From the NCBI RefSeq assembly GCF_024138715.1, contig NZ_CP092074.1:2294001-2358000 (forward strand): 64,000 nucleotides of DNA, in the 5' to 3' direction. Below the pieces are notes generated by a model. It saw nothing but the letters and a program-made list of their open reading frames with translations. It was not told where the DNA came from and did no database searches. This document shows positions 53,566 to 63,902 of the stretch, one piece after another; position 1 is the first letter of the stretch, and every line of letters begins with the position of its first letter. Origin of the DNA: Emticicia sp. 21SJ11W-3. Its GTDB lineage: Bacteria; Bacteroidota; Bacteroidia; Cytophagales; Spirosomataceae. The translations under genes were made by a program, and so were the position numbers.

Positions 53566-54201
53566 ATGTCACTCAGATTAGGAGATATCGCACCAGACTT
53601 TACAGCAGAAACTACCCAGGGAACCATTAATTTTCATGAATGGCTTGGTAACTCTTGGGGTCTTTTATTTTCTCACCCTGCCGATTTTACTCCGGTTTGT
53701 ACAACCGAACTAGGCAAAACCGCACTTTTAAAAGGCGATTTTGAGAAAAGAAATGTTAAGGTAATTGCTGTTTCGGTTGATGACCTTGATTCTCATAACA
53801 AATGGGTGCCGGATATTCAGGAAGTAAACAACGTAGTGGTTAATTTCCCTATTATTGCAGACCAGGGCCGTAATGTAGCCACGTTATATGATATGATTCA
53901 CCCGAATGCTTCTGAAAAAGCTACCGTTCGGTCTGTTTTTGTAATTGGACCTGACAAAAAAATAAAATTAACGCTTACTTATCCGGCTTCAACGGGTCGT
54001 AATTTTCAGGAGATTCTCCGTGTGATAGATTCTTTGCAGTTAACTGCTAATTATCAGGTGGCTACTCCGGCTGATTGGAAAGATGGCGACGACACCATTA
54101 TTGTTCCGGCGGTTTCTACAGAAGATGCCATTGCCAAGTTTCCGAAGGGTGTAAATGTGGTAAAACCTTACCTGCGCTACACGCCTCAACCAAATAAATA
54201 A
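53566..54201 (+). CDS. 1-Cys peroxiredoxin (Prx6 subfamily)
   Basis: The 211-residue protein has the peroxidatic Cys45 in HPADFTPVCTTE; there is no second Cys, so it is a 1-Cys type. The C-terminal extension (about 160-211, with TPADWKDGDDTIIVP and KGVNVVKPYLRYTPQ) is diagnostic of the Prx6 subfamily. It reduces peroxides with an external reductant. A structured leader and a single promoter suggest regulated expression. Confidence 0.94.
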   Translation: MSLRLGDIAPDFTAETTQGTINFHEWLGNSWGLLFSHPADFTPVCTTELGKTALLKGDFEKRNVKVIAVSVDDLDSHNKWVPDIQEVNNVVVNFPIIADQGRNVATLYDMIHPNASEKATVRSVFVIGPDKKIKLTLTYPASTGRNFQEILRVIDSLQLTANYQVATPADWKDGDDTIIVPAVSTEDAIAKFPKGVNVVKPYLRYTPQPNK

Positions 54202-54224
54202 TATTATATTGTTATATTTTAACA

Positions 54225-54260
54225 GAAAACCGGTGGTGTAAACCTCCGGTTTTTATTTTT
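54225..54260 (+). terminator. Intrinsic terminator after the peroxiredoxin gene
   Basis: AAAACCGG (about 54226-54233) pairs with CCGGTTTT (54246-54253), with inner GG/CC pairs, and T-rich sequence follows to 54260. Confidence 0.8.
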
Positions 54261-54326
54261 TGATTATTTTTGCGGATTGTTTATAATTTTGCTTCACCAG
54301 AATTAATATTTGCGTTGCTGCCTTGA

Positions 54327-55133
54327 ATGAAGACCCAGAAAAAAAACTCCGCCCGGACACCCAAACAAAAGCAGTCGGTAGCAAGGCAGGTTCTGGGTTT
54401 AAAGAGTCTTTACATACTAACGGGTATATTGATTGTGGCGGCGTACTATTTTTATGTAAGAGACGCTGAGCAATGGACATACGTTAAGGATTTTGGTATT
54501 AAAGTTCCGATGCGGTATAGCATACATGGTATTGATGTGTCGCACCATAATAGTAAAATAAACTGGCAAAAGCTGAATAAAGGCAATAGTGAAGTTGAAA
54601 TCAGTTTTTGCTTCATAAAAGCAACCGAAGGCGCAAAGCTGAAAGATAAAGACTTTAATAAAAACTGGAAAGAAGCCAAAAAGGCAGGTTTCATAAGAGG
54701 TGCCTATCATTTTTATGTTCCTTGGGCTGACCCCGTGGCGCAGGCTCAGAACTTTATCAGCACAGTTAATTTAGAAAAAGGCGATTTTGTACCCGTTATT
54801 GATTTTGAGGTGCACGGCACGAGTCGTAAAGTCAGGAAAAACCTGGTGGCAAACGTTACCACCTTTAGCGAGTACCTCAAAAGCCACTATGGTGTTACGC
54901 CCATTATTTATACCAACCGACATATTTACCGGCAGTATGTAAAAAGTAATTTTGATAACCACCCACTCTGGATTTCAGATTATGACAGCCGCAGGCTTGA
55001 AGGTTATAACGAAGCAAGTCTGATTCTCTGGCAGCATAGCACCAATGGGCGTGTGGCAGGTATAAGCGGCGATGTAGATTTTAATGTTTTTGTGGCTTCT
55101 GAAAGCCAATTAGACGATATTTGTATTAAATAA
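54327..55133 (+). CDS. Glycoside hydrolase family 25 lysozyme, membrane-anchored
   Basis: A 268-residue protein with a basic N-terminus, one membrane helix (about 26-44) and a GH25 catalytic domain: HGIDVSHHNSKINW (Asp70), FIKATEGA, YHFYVPW and VPVIDFEVHG (DxE). The last residues GISGDVDFNVF are typical of GH25. It cleaves the beta-1,4 bond of peptidoglycan; with an N-terminal anchor it is likely a cell-wall remodelling enzyme, not a phage endolysin. No phage genes are nearby. Confidence 0.9.
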   Translation: MKTQKKNSARTPKQKQSVARQVLGLKSLYILTGILIVAAYYFYVRDAEQWTYVKDFGIKVPMRYSIHGIDVSHHNSKINWQKLNKGNSEVEISFCFIKATEGAKLKDKDFNKNWKEAKKAGFIRGAYHFYVPWADPVAQAQNFISTVNLEKGDFVPVIDFEVHGTSRKVRKNLVANVTTFSEYLKSHYGVTPIIYTNRHIYRQYVKSNFDNHPLWISDYDSRRLEGYNEASLILWQHSTNGRVAGISGDVDFNVFVASESQLDDICIK

Positions 55134-55146
55134 AGATTATTCCTAT

Positions 55147-56853
<1,707 letters not shown>

Positions 56854-56861
56854 AATGATGA

Positions 56862-56892
56862 ACATAACCCGCTAAAAGCAAGCGGGTTATGT
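56862..56892 (+). terminator. Terminator hairpin after pgi
   Basis: ACATAACCCGCT (56862-56873) pairs with AGCGGGTTATGT (56881-56892), 12 bp around an AAAAGCA loop; T-rich sequence follows. Confidence 0.82.
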
Positions 56893-56962
56893 TTTATTGT
56901 AGTTTTTCATTTTTTATTGAAAAAACAATTTTATTAGAATTTATAAAAAAAATAAGTTTACA

Positions 56963-56994
56963 TTTGGAAATGCAAAAACTGTGTTTTAATTTAG
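56963..56994 (+). promoter_or_regulatory. Promoter-like pair before the structured 57-kb region
   Basis: TTTG (56963-56966), 20 bp, TAATTTAG (56987-56994), one base off the TAnnTTTG element. No coding gene follows on this strand for 2.8 kb, so a non-coding transcript is the natural product. Confidence 0.4.
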
Positions 56995-56999
56995 ACTCA

Positions 57000-57225
57000 G
57001 AATTACAAATATGCTTTCCTAATTAAATAAAAACGTTGGATGCCTCAATAGTAGCCAGTCGTTGCGAGAACGCAAGTTCATCCGGAAATCCGCGTAAAGT
57101 TATCATGCTGTTATGGGAGATGCCCAGGTGTCTCCCTTTAACAGATAAACTTCACAAAACGCTCTATTCAACAGCCCTCTGCCGATTTAGTCATCTCCTC
57201 AAATAAAATGTTGAGTTCCCCTTTT
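57000..57225 (+). ncRNA. Candidate structured non-coding RNA
   Basis: This gene-free 226-nt stretch has several nested helices. GGATG (57038-57042) pairs with CATCC (57079-57083) enclosing the hairpin TTGCG-AGAA-CGCAA (57062-57075). A long hairpin joins GCGT (57092-57095) with ACGC (57159-57162), AAGTTAT with ATAAACTT, CTGTTA with TAACAG and GGGAGA with TCTCCC (57115-57136). CTCAA/TTGAG (57198-57215) then precedes CCCCTTTTT, a possible weak terminator. A promoter-like pair lies just upstream. I do not recognise a known RNA class; 6S RNA was considered. The strand is inferred. Confidence 0.42.
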
Positions 57226-57320
57226 TAAATGCTATAAGTTTTTTGCAGGTAACTTAGAAAATAAGTAGAAGTGTAAGCAAACAGTTTGATAAGTCAGTCA
57301 ACTGTAATTGAGTGGCTGAT

Positions 57321-58259
57321 TCAGATATCCTTCACGCATCTGAAACCCACGTGCATGAGGCTTGTTTCTGGGCTGGTGAATGACCTGCCTGATACCCGGT
57401 AGCCATGACACCACGAGGGTTCACAAAGAAAAGAGCCGCCTCTTTGTACTTTTTCTTTTTTCTCAGCAACTGTGTCCACTTTGTTGGCAATGATTGTATG
57501 GTAATCGGTCCTCCAATCTTCGCACCATTCCCATACATTACCGCTGAGGTCAAACAATCCGAGAGGTGACTTGGCATAAGAACCAACCGGCGCAGCATAA
57601 TGAAAACCATCAAGCGTTTTATCAAATTCAGGGAATGAGCCATTCCAGGTATTGGCAAGATAACTACCGTTAGCAACTATTTCATTTCCGAACGGATAAT
57701 CCATTCTTGAATTGCTGCCATTGCGGGCTGCGTGTTCCCATTCAATTTCATAAGGCAGCCTTTTCCCGGCCCATTTAGCATAGGCGCTGGCATCATTCCA
57801 CGAAACCTGCGTTACAGGATAATTATCTGCTGCTTTTGGTTTGTTTTTTCCAAAGGGATATTCCCAGTTTGCACCTTTGGCTAAAATCCACTGTTTGGTT
57901 TCTTCGTTCAGTATGCCGGCATCACCAAATTTTTCAGCCTCTGTCTTATAATGCGTAGCCACTATAAATTTCCTGAACTGCCCAACGGTAACTTCGTGCG
58001 CATCCATTAAGAAAGGCCTTACTTGTGCCCAGAAGGTCGGCTTTTCCCATTCAACACCTTCTTCAGAGCCAATAAGGGTAAATCCACCCGGCACATACAC
58101 CATATCTGCTGGAATATCCTGCGGGGGTGCATTAACCACCGTTTTTTCAGTAGGCTCAACACTATAAATAGTAATATTTGAATTAAATGAATACCCCTCT
58201 GGTTCATTCCTGCAGGATAAATAGAGTACTGAGATTATTAATAGAGCAGTGTATTTCAT
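57321..58259 (-). CDS. Formylglycine-generating-enzyme-type lipoprotein (SUMF1/FGE-sulfatase domain)
   Basis: I take the ATG at 58259 (312 residues), which starts a lipoprotein signal (Cys16 in LYLSCRN). An ORF from 58307 adds 16 residues and no signal. The FGE-sulfatase domain covers about 55-312: VPGGFTLIGSEEGVEWEKP, VTQVSWNDASAYAKWAGKRLP, GNVWEWCEDW and RGGSFLCEPSWCHGYR. The last segment keeps both Cys of the FGE active site in the C-x4-C spacing. GldK and GldJ are related FGE-domain lipoproteins of gliding; this one is a smaller, possibly catalytic relative. It lies 48 bp downstream of the O-antigen-ligase-type gene on the same strand. Confidence 0.84.
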   Translation of the reverse strand: MKYTALLIISVLYLSCRNEPEGYSFNSNITIYSVEPTEKTVVNAPPQDIPADMVYVPGGFTLIGSEEGVEWEKPTFWAQVRPFLMDAHEVTVGQFRKFIVATHYKTEAEKFGDAGILNEETKQWILAKGANWEYPFGKNKPKAADNYPVTQVSWNDASAYAKWAGKRLPYEIEWEHAARNGSNSRMDYPFGNEIVANGSYLANTWNGSFPEFDKTLDGFHYAAPVGSYAKSPLGLFDLSGNVWEWCEDWRTDYHTIIANKVDTVAEKKEKVQRGGSFLCEPSWCHGYRVSGRSFTSPETSLMHVGFRCVKDI

Positions 58260-58307
58260 AGTGTCATAAAGCAGCGTGGTGTGTAAAAGGGTAATTTTAA
58301 CTTTCAA

Positions 58308-59666
58308 TCAGGCAGAAACAGTTGAACCGGCAGGCTTGGTAACCACCACCTTTTTGTAATCTAAGGCAAAGCGCGCCACAAAGAGCATGACTGTCCACCG
58401 CTGGTAGTCGTAGGGCATTCCGAAAGTAAAGTTCTGAATAACCGTTGCCAGAAAAGTATAAGCAACAAACAAAGTAAAACCACAGGTTGGGTTAAGTACC
58501 TGCCTGCCCACCCAGGCCAGTAAAACCAGATGAATAATGGCAAAAAAAGAAAAACCTATGATACCCAGGTCGTTAAGTGTTTGAAAAAAGGGAGAGTCGA
58601 TATACTTATGCTGATACCCTTGTCCTAATATTACACTTAGCCAGTCGCCGTCTTCAATTCTTTCATTCATGTCTTTAAACATGGCAGTGATATTGGTTAC
58701 GCGAGTAGAGGCAGAATCATCGCCAGCCACAATAGTAGGAGTAGAAGGTTCTGTACCGGTTAGGGTCATAAAAATTTTCTCAACACGCTCAGTTATCAGG
58801 CCTGAAATATGACCAAAAAACTCGCTGAAACGTGTATGCTCAACCACATAATATACCAATAAAGCCGTTAATGCCAGTAAGGCAAAGCCTTTCAAGCCTG
58901 TTAACCATTTAAGCGATTTATAAATGTTATTTGAATTGAAGCTGGAAATGTAATATAAAAAGAAGAAAATACCCGTAACCAGAATCATGGCCATTGCCTG
59001 GCAAAGCGCCAGCACAACCAATAATAAAAATACACAGCCCAGATACATTAACCGATACAGAATACGCTTCTCTTCTCGCAGCAGTATAACCCCGGCCACT
59101 AAACCGCAATAAGCGCTTTTGGCATAAATATGCGGGTTACCCATTGAAGACATGGCGTCGTCGCCGCTAAAGCTGATAGACGCACGCATACCTATTACAT
59201 ACATGGGGTTCTTGAAAATATAATAAAGCAAGCCAAGCCCGCCTATAACGCATATAATAAGTGTAATTTGAAGAAAGTTGTCTTTCAGGCTATTAATAGA
59301 CGTACCAGCAAATATAAACATCGATAAAATGATGATGCCCTGATAAACAGCCTCAACCGTAGTATTGGTAAACCAACCCCTGTTAGGGGTATAAACAGCC
59401 AGATAAAAAACTGCCAGTATGGTATAGCCAATGCACATCAGATACCCAACCGTATTGGTCTGATACACTTTTTTAAGATTGAACGGTATGGCTATTAAAA
59501 GGCTGCCCATAGTAAAGGCGCCTGTAAAGGCTGTACTGCCCGGGGCTAGTTTTATGCCGTCTCTTAAAAAATATATTAACGGCCCGCCAAAAAAGAACAG
59601 GCTCAAACCTACGCTCTGGCGATACTTAAATAATTTATTGAGTATTAAATCTATAAACTTTATCAT
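58308..59666 (-). CDS. O-antigen ligase-type polysaccharide membrane protein
   Basis: A 452-residue protein with about 11-12 membrane helices and a long periplasmic loop (about 270-345, including TGTEPSTPTIVAGDD). This is the Wzy_C/O-antigen ligase layout, covering ligases (WaaL) and polymerases (Wzy). The loop typically holds the catalytic Arg and His. It is divergent from the glycosyltransferase operon, which fits a role in surface polysaccharide assembly. Ligase versus polymerase cannot be told. Confidence 0.8.
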   Translation of the reverse strand: MIKFIDLILNKLFKYRQSVGLSLFFFGGPLIYFLRDGIKLAPGSTAFTGAFTMGSLLIAIPFNLKKVYQTNTVGYLMCIGYTILAVFYLAVYTPNRGWFTNTTVEAVYQGIIILSMFIFAGTSINSLKDNFLQITLIICVIGGLGLLYYIFKNPMYVIGMRASISFSGDDAMSSMGNPHIYAKSAYCGLVAGVILLREEKRILYRLMYLGCVFLLLVVLALCQAMAMILVTGIFFFLYYISSFNSNNIYKSLKWLTGLKGFALLALTALLVYYVVEHTRFSEFFGHISGLITERVEKIFMTLTGTEPSTPTIVAGDDSASTRVTNITAMFKDMNERIEDGDWLSVILGQGYQHKYIDSPFFQTLNDLGIIGFSFFAIIHLVLLAWVGRQVLNPTCGFTLFVAYTFLATVIQNFTFGMPYDYQRWTVMLFVARFALDYKKVVVTKPAGSTVSA

Positions 59667-59752
59667 CCGTTAATATTTTTACAAATATACTCTCCGTGTT
59701 TATAAATGTTATTTATTATCCCTAAATTTTCTGTTTTAGGCGCATTTTTTCT

Positions 59753-59760
59753 TAATTTTG
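59753..59760 (+). promoter_or_regulatory. -7 element of the glycosyltransferase/acyltransferase operon
   Basis: TAATTTTG matches TAnnTTTG and lies 33 bp before the ATG at 59794. The upstream element is weak. Confidence 0.5.
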
Positions 59761-59793
59761 GCGCCGTCAATAATAAAGATAAACCGGCGTAGA

Positions 59794-60942
59794 ATGAGGA
59801 TACTTATTATTCATCAATACCTTTGGTCGCATTACAAAGGTAAAATTTATACAGAGCTCCAGAAAGTTGTCGATAGTAATAAAGGAGATGAATTATTAGT
59901 ACTTCAAACCTCATTAAATGAAATAACCCGCGCTAATCTTGGGCCAGTCGATAGAAGTATCCATCAATACAATTACCAGGTACTGGTTGATGACTATTAT
60001 GAGAACATTCCGAATCTTACCAGAGCAAAAAAAATGCTATATTGGGTTCGGAAATTCAAGCCAGATGTGGTAAATATTTCCGGCTATTATGAAGGCGGCA
60101 TGAATACCGTACTTATTTACTGCCGGATGGTTGGTATAAAAGTAATTATTTCGGTTGATTCTACCGAAAACGATAATCCAAAAGTATGGTGGAAAGAAGC
60201 ATTCAAGCGTTTTGTTGTTAATAAAGCACAAGGCTTTTTTTGTTATGGCTCTAAGGCCGCCGAATATATGCTTAAGTTTGGTGTAAAACCTCATCAGATT
60301 CTGCTGAAAAATAATGCTGTCGATAACGCAAAGGTTTTGTCTGTTTTTACAGATGCGCTGGCAGAACGTAATGTTTGGAAGCAAAAGTATCGGCTTAGGT
60401 CTTATAATTTTATTTATACAGGCAGGTTGATGACCATCAAGAATGTAGCCGGGCTTGTTACGGCCTATTCGCAGTTAAAGTCAAAAGACTGGGGCCTGAT
60501 TATTCTGGGTGACGGCGCGGAAAAAGATAACCTACAAGCTTATGTTGCTTCTAATCACATAGATGGCGTAACGTTTATAGAAGGCCAGGCATGGTATAAT
60601 GTGCCAAAATATATGGCAATGGCCGACGTCTTTGTTTTACCGAGTTACTCTGAACCCTGGGGATTGGTTGTGAATGAAGCGATGGTTTGCGGGCTTCCGG
60701 TTATAGTTTCTGAAAAGTGCGGTTCGGCATTCGACCTCGTTAAAAATGGCCTGAATGGCTATACTTTTAACCCCTATGATACTGCCCAACTGGCAGAATT
60801 AATGGCCGGTTTTATTGCTGAACCAGAAAAATTAAAGCAGTTTGGAAGTGTTTCTCAAGAAATAATCAGAGACTATTCGCCCGGGCAGGTAGCTCATCAA
60901 ATGTATGATGGCTTTAAAAAGGTAATGAATGACTATCAATAG
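59794..60942 (+). CDS. Glycosyltransferase family 4 protein
   Basis: I choose the ATG at 59794 (382 residues, MRILIIHQYLWSHYKGK); a TTG at 59758 falls inside the promoter. The GT4 fold shows in FIYTGRLMTIKNVAGLVTAY and the C-terminal nucleotide-binding signature VFVLPSYSEPWGLVVNEAMVCGLPVI (E-x7-E). It likely adds a sugar to a lipid-linked glycan at the inner membrane. It overlaps the next gene by 14 bp, so they are translationally coupled. Confidence 0.88.
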   Translation: MRILIIHQYLWSHYKGKIYTELQKVVDSNKGDELLVLQTSLNEITRANLGPVDRSIHQYNYQVLVDDYYENIPNLTRAKKMLYWVRKFKPDVVNISGYYEGGMNTVLIYCRMVGIKVIISVDSTENDNPKVWWKEAFKRFVVNKAQGFFCYGSKAAEYMLKFGVKPHQILLKNNAVDNAKVLSVFTDALAERNVWKQKYRLRSYNFIYTGRLMTIKNVAGLVTAYSQLKSKDWGLIILGDGAEKDNLQAYVASNHIDGVTFIEGQAWYNVPKYMAMADVFVLPSYSEPWGLVVNEAMVCGLPVIVSEKCGSAFDLVKNGLNGYTFNPYDTAQLAELMAGFIAEPEKLKQFGSVSQEIIRDYSPGQVAHQMYDGFKKVMNDYQ

Positions 60943-61981
60943 AACAAATAATTTCGATTTGCTCCGGCTCATTGCAGCTTTTCAGGTGCTAATATGGCAT
61001 GGGGCTGTGCAGTTCAAGGTTTTCGATAACATGTGGGGTTTTCTGTCTTTGCTGTTTCATATACCGGGTGTTCCTATTTTTTTTACCATTAGCGGATTTT
61101 TAATCAGCCATTCTCTCGAGCGCAATCAGTTTAATCTCAAGAAATATTTCAAAAACCGGGCATTAAGAATTTATCCGGCCCTTTGGGTTTGTACAGCCAT
61201 TACAGCCTTGCTGCTCATTTACTTTGTAAAGCCAATAATACTAAAAGACCTGCTTTTATGGCTGGCTGCACAGGTGTCTTTTTTGCAATTTTATGCAAGC
61301 CCTTCCTTAAAAACGTGGGGGGCGGGTCACCCGAACGGCAGCCTTTGGAGTGTAGCCGTTGAGCTACAGTTTTATCTGGTTTTGCCGGTGTTGCTGTATG
61401 TCATTAATCTACCTAGAAAACTATGGCAGACAAATTTACTACTGGCAGCTATTTTTGTTGTTTCTGTTATACTAAAGCTGGTTATTAATACCAATAGCTG
61501 GGTTTTAGCACATGAGCAGGTGCATAAGCTTTTTGGCAACACTGTGCTTTATTATCTGCACTTTTTTTTAACCGGCATTGCCATTTACAAGAACTTTACC
61601 TGGATTGAAAAACTGGTGAAGGATAAGGTTTTGATTTGGCTTATCATTTATGCCGCTTATGTATTAATAGCTTGCACTTGGCTTAAATTGTACGTAAACC
61701 CTTACGATGTTTCTGTATGGGGCATTATAGCCAATACGCTGCTATCTATGCTTAGTTTGTCTTTTGCTTTTTCATACATACATCTGAGCAAACGATTATT
61801 GCATGAGAATGATTTGTCTTATGGAATCTATATTTATCACCTGCCGGTTATTAACGTAATGCTGAGCTTAGGGTTTACCGGTAGTATATGGAATTTAATT
61901 GCGATGTCGGCAATTGTATGCCTGATATCATACTTTAGTTGGATATGGGTTGAGAAACCAGCCATGAAAGCTAAGTTTTAG
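60929..61981 (+). CDS. Acyltransferase 3 family membrane protein
   Basis: A 350-residue protein with about ten membrane helices and the acyltransferase 3 signatures: NNFDLLRLIAAFQVLIWHG near the start (the conserved R and H), FFTISGFLISHSL, and NGSLWSVAVELQFYLVLPVL. Such enzymes O-acetylate or acylate surface glycans. Coupled to the glycosyltransferase. The C-terminal FSWIWVEKPAMK is also typical. Confidence 0.9.
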   Translation: MTINRTNNFDLLRLIAAFQVLIWHGAVQFKVFDNMWGFLSLLFHIPGVPIFFTISGFLISHSLERNQFNLKKYFKNRALRIYPALWVCTAITALLLIYFVKPIILKDLLLWLAAQVSFLQFYASPSLKTWGAGHPNGSLWSVAVELQFYLVLPVLLYVINLPRKLWQTNLLLAAIFVVSVILKLVINTNSWVLAHEQVHKLFGNTVLYYLHFFLTGIAIYKNFTWIEKLVKDKVLIWLIIYAAYVLIACTWLKLYVNPYDVSVWGIIANTLLSMLSLSFAFSYIHLSKRLLHENDLSYGIYIYHLPVINVMLSLGFTGSIWNLIAMSAIVCLISYFSWIWVEKPAMKAKF

Positions 61982-62218
61982 CTACTTTTTATGTGCCGTG
62001 CTAAGCCCTTCAATGTTTGAGCAGCAAAAAGTAGGTACAAGTAAAATGTTTTTGAGGGCAGACAATTGAAAAGCGCTGTTACTATGTTAGCAGGATTATT
62101 TTTGATTAACAAAAACTTTTAACAAAGCCAGAGGTTTAATCTGATATTTTTTTGGCAATTTTGTGTAAAACAAGCCGTTTATTATATCATTTTAGATAGC
62201 CGGATTACATAACTCAGT

Positions 62219-63181
62219 ATGAATTGGATAAAACCACTCACCATTGTTGAATACGTTTTTATTGGCATATTCTTGTTGGTATATGTGGTCTACTTTATTA
62301 GGAGTTATATTATTGCAACCCGGCTGGGTACATCGGCAAGGTCGGTGGCTATCAAGTTTTTTATCAGAACAGCCTACCTAAGCCTTTGTATACTGGGTTT
62401 GCTTGGCCCTAGTTTTGGTGTAAGCGAAATAGAAACACAGGCAGCCGGTAAAGATGTGTATTTTGCTTTTGATGTTTCGCGCTCGATGGACGCGGTGGAT
62501 ATTGAACCTACCCGCCTTGAAAAAGTGAAATTTGAACTTGTGAAAAACCTGGCGGCCCTTAAATCAGACAGGGTAGGGATAGTAGTTTTTTCATCAGATG
62601 CATACGTTCAGGTACCTCTTACTTTTGATAAAGATTTACTTAAGCTATATATTCAAAAACTCAATAGCGACTTGTTTACTGACTCCGGCACTGACCTGAA
62701 TTCTGCCTTTAAACTGATTCAGACCAAGTACCATTCTGTAAGTGCACCTGCCAGAAAAGCAAAGGTTGTTATACTGATAAGTGATGGTGAAGATTTTGGT
62801 GAGCTTGACCCCTCTGTGATACAGGATTTAAAAAGAAACAGGGTCAGTTTCCTTGCACTGGGTGTTGGTACGCCGCAAGGTGGAAAAATAAAAATGGGCT
62901 ACGACTATAAAAAAGATAAAGAAGGAAACGTTGTGGTGTCAAAATTAAATGCCGACTACCTGAAAAGGCTGGCAAGAGCATTTGGGGGAAAGTATTTTCA
63001 GTTATCGAACCGGGTAAACGATGTGCCTGCTTTATTAAAGGAGGTGTCGCAGTTAAACAATAACTGGGTAGATACCCGGAAAATGACCGTGGCTAATAAT
63101 AAGTACTTTTATTTCGTTTTTCTGGCACTGGTTTTAATGATAATTGATATTCTGGTTACAATAAGAACTATAAAGCTTTAA
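62219..63181 (+). CDS. BatB-like VWA-domain protein
   Basis: The 320-residue protein has N-terminal membrane helices (about 11-30 and 48-66), a von Willebrand A domain with an intact MIDAS (DVSRS: Asp85, Ser87, Ser89, plus SGTD) and a C-terminal helix (about 295-315). This is the BatA/BatB layout of the Bacteroides aerotolerance (Bat) cluster. These proteins form membrane complexes linked to oxidative stress and envelope processes. The gene starts the cluster here; a BatA-type gene and the MoxR/DUF58 genes are not adjacent. Confidence 0.86.
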   Translation: MNWIKPLTIVEYVFIGIFLLVYVVYFIRSYIIATRLGTSARSVAIKFFIRTAYLSLCILGLLGPSFGVSEIETQAAGKDVYFAFDVSRSMDAVDIEPTRLEKVKFELVKNLAALKSDRVGIVVFSSDAYVQVPLTFDKDLLKLYIQKLNSDLFTDSGTDLNSAFKLIQTKYHSVSAPARKAKVVILISDGEDFGELDPSVIQDLKRNRVSFLALGVGTPQGGKIKMGYDYKKDKEGNVVVSKLNADYLKRLARAFGGKYFQLSNRVNDVPALLKEVSQLNNNWVDTRKMTVANNKYFYFVFLALVLMIIDILVTIRTIKL

Positions 63182-63202
63182 GGCCGAATACAAATAAACT
63201 CA

Positions 63203-63868
63203 ATGAACACCTGGTTTTTTTACATATTGTTATTGTTTCTGAATATTCGTTCGTTAACGAATGTCTCTGAACGGAACAGGTTAAAAATTGAGGCAGGTAC
63301 AGCCTTTAATAAAAAGAACTATGCAGTAGCCCGTGAAAAGTACCAGAATCTGGCTAATATTTCGTTTAATCTGGAGCCTGAAGCCCGACTGAATATGGCG
63401 CACGCCTATTTTTATACGCAAGATACAGCCCGCGCCTTACTTGAATATAAACGGCTTTTGAGGGTAAGCGATGAGATGATTTTCACGGGGGCCATTATTC
63501 AGATTGGCGTTATAAACGCTATGCAGAAAGATAGCGCAACTGCCCTACAGTTGTTCAAAGAGGCGCTCAAAAAGAATCCTGATAACCAGATTGCCCGCTA
63601 TAATTATGAACTGATGAAGAAGCGAATGCCTGATAACAATCAGCCTCCGCCTCCACCTCCACCACAAGCTTTGGAGAATCAGCCTGAGTCAGCAGAAACA
63701 AAGCAATCTGATGTAAAAAAAGATGAGTTGCAGTCTACCATGCCCGAAAAAATGAGTCGCGAAAAAGCATTGCAGATATTAGAGGCCATGAAAACCAACG
63801 AGTTACAATATGCCCCCTCAAGGCAGACCAATAAAAAGAAAGACAGCAAAAACGAAAAAGACTGGTAG
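63203..63868 (+). CDS. BatC-like tetratricopeptide repeat protein
   Basis: A 221-residue protein with an N-terminal signal or anchor (NTWFFYILLLFLNIRSL), two or three TPR units (about 25-140), a proline run PPPPPPP (about 148-154) and a charged, Lys/Glu-rich tail ending KKKDSKNEKDW. The TPR-plus-tail layout resembles BatC, which usually follows BatB. It probably links BatB to other envelope proteins. The gene is 21 bp after batB. The frame is intact. Confidence 0.8.
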   Translation: MNTWFFYILLLFLNIRSLTNVSERNRLKIEAGTAFNKKNYAVAREKYQNLANISFNLEPEARLNMAHAYFYTQDTARALLEYKRLLRVSDEMIFTGAIIQIGVINAMQKDSATALQLFKEALKKNPDNQIARYNYELMKKRMPDNNQPPPPPPPQALENQPESAETKQSDVKKDELQSTMPEKMSREKALQILEAMKTNELQYAPSRQTNKKKDSKNEKDW

Positions 63869-63902
63869 CGCCAGGCAGCAATATAAATTTAATGATTTTA
63901 GT

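Noticed and set aside
54327-55133. Phage endolysin for the GH25 protein
   Set aside because: It has an N-terminal membrane anchor and lies between peroxiredoxin and pgi; no holin or phage gene is near.
57000-57225. Assignment of the 57-kb structured region to 6S RNA
   Set aside because: A long irregular hairpin is present, but I could not align the 5' and 3' closing stem or the central bubble with confidence.
61981-62219. Gene or terminator in the 237-bp gap before batB
   Set aside because: The long-loop repeat CTACTTTTT/AAAAAGTAG has no following T-run, and no open frame with a start signal is present; only a weak CAATTTTG (62156-62163) hints at the batB promoter.
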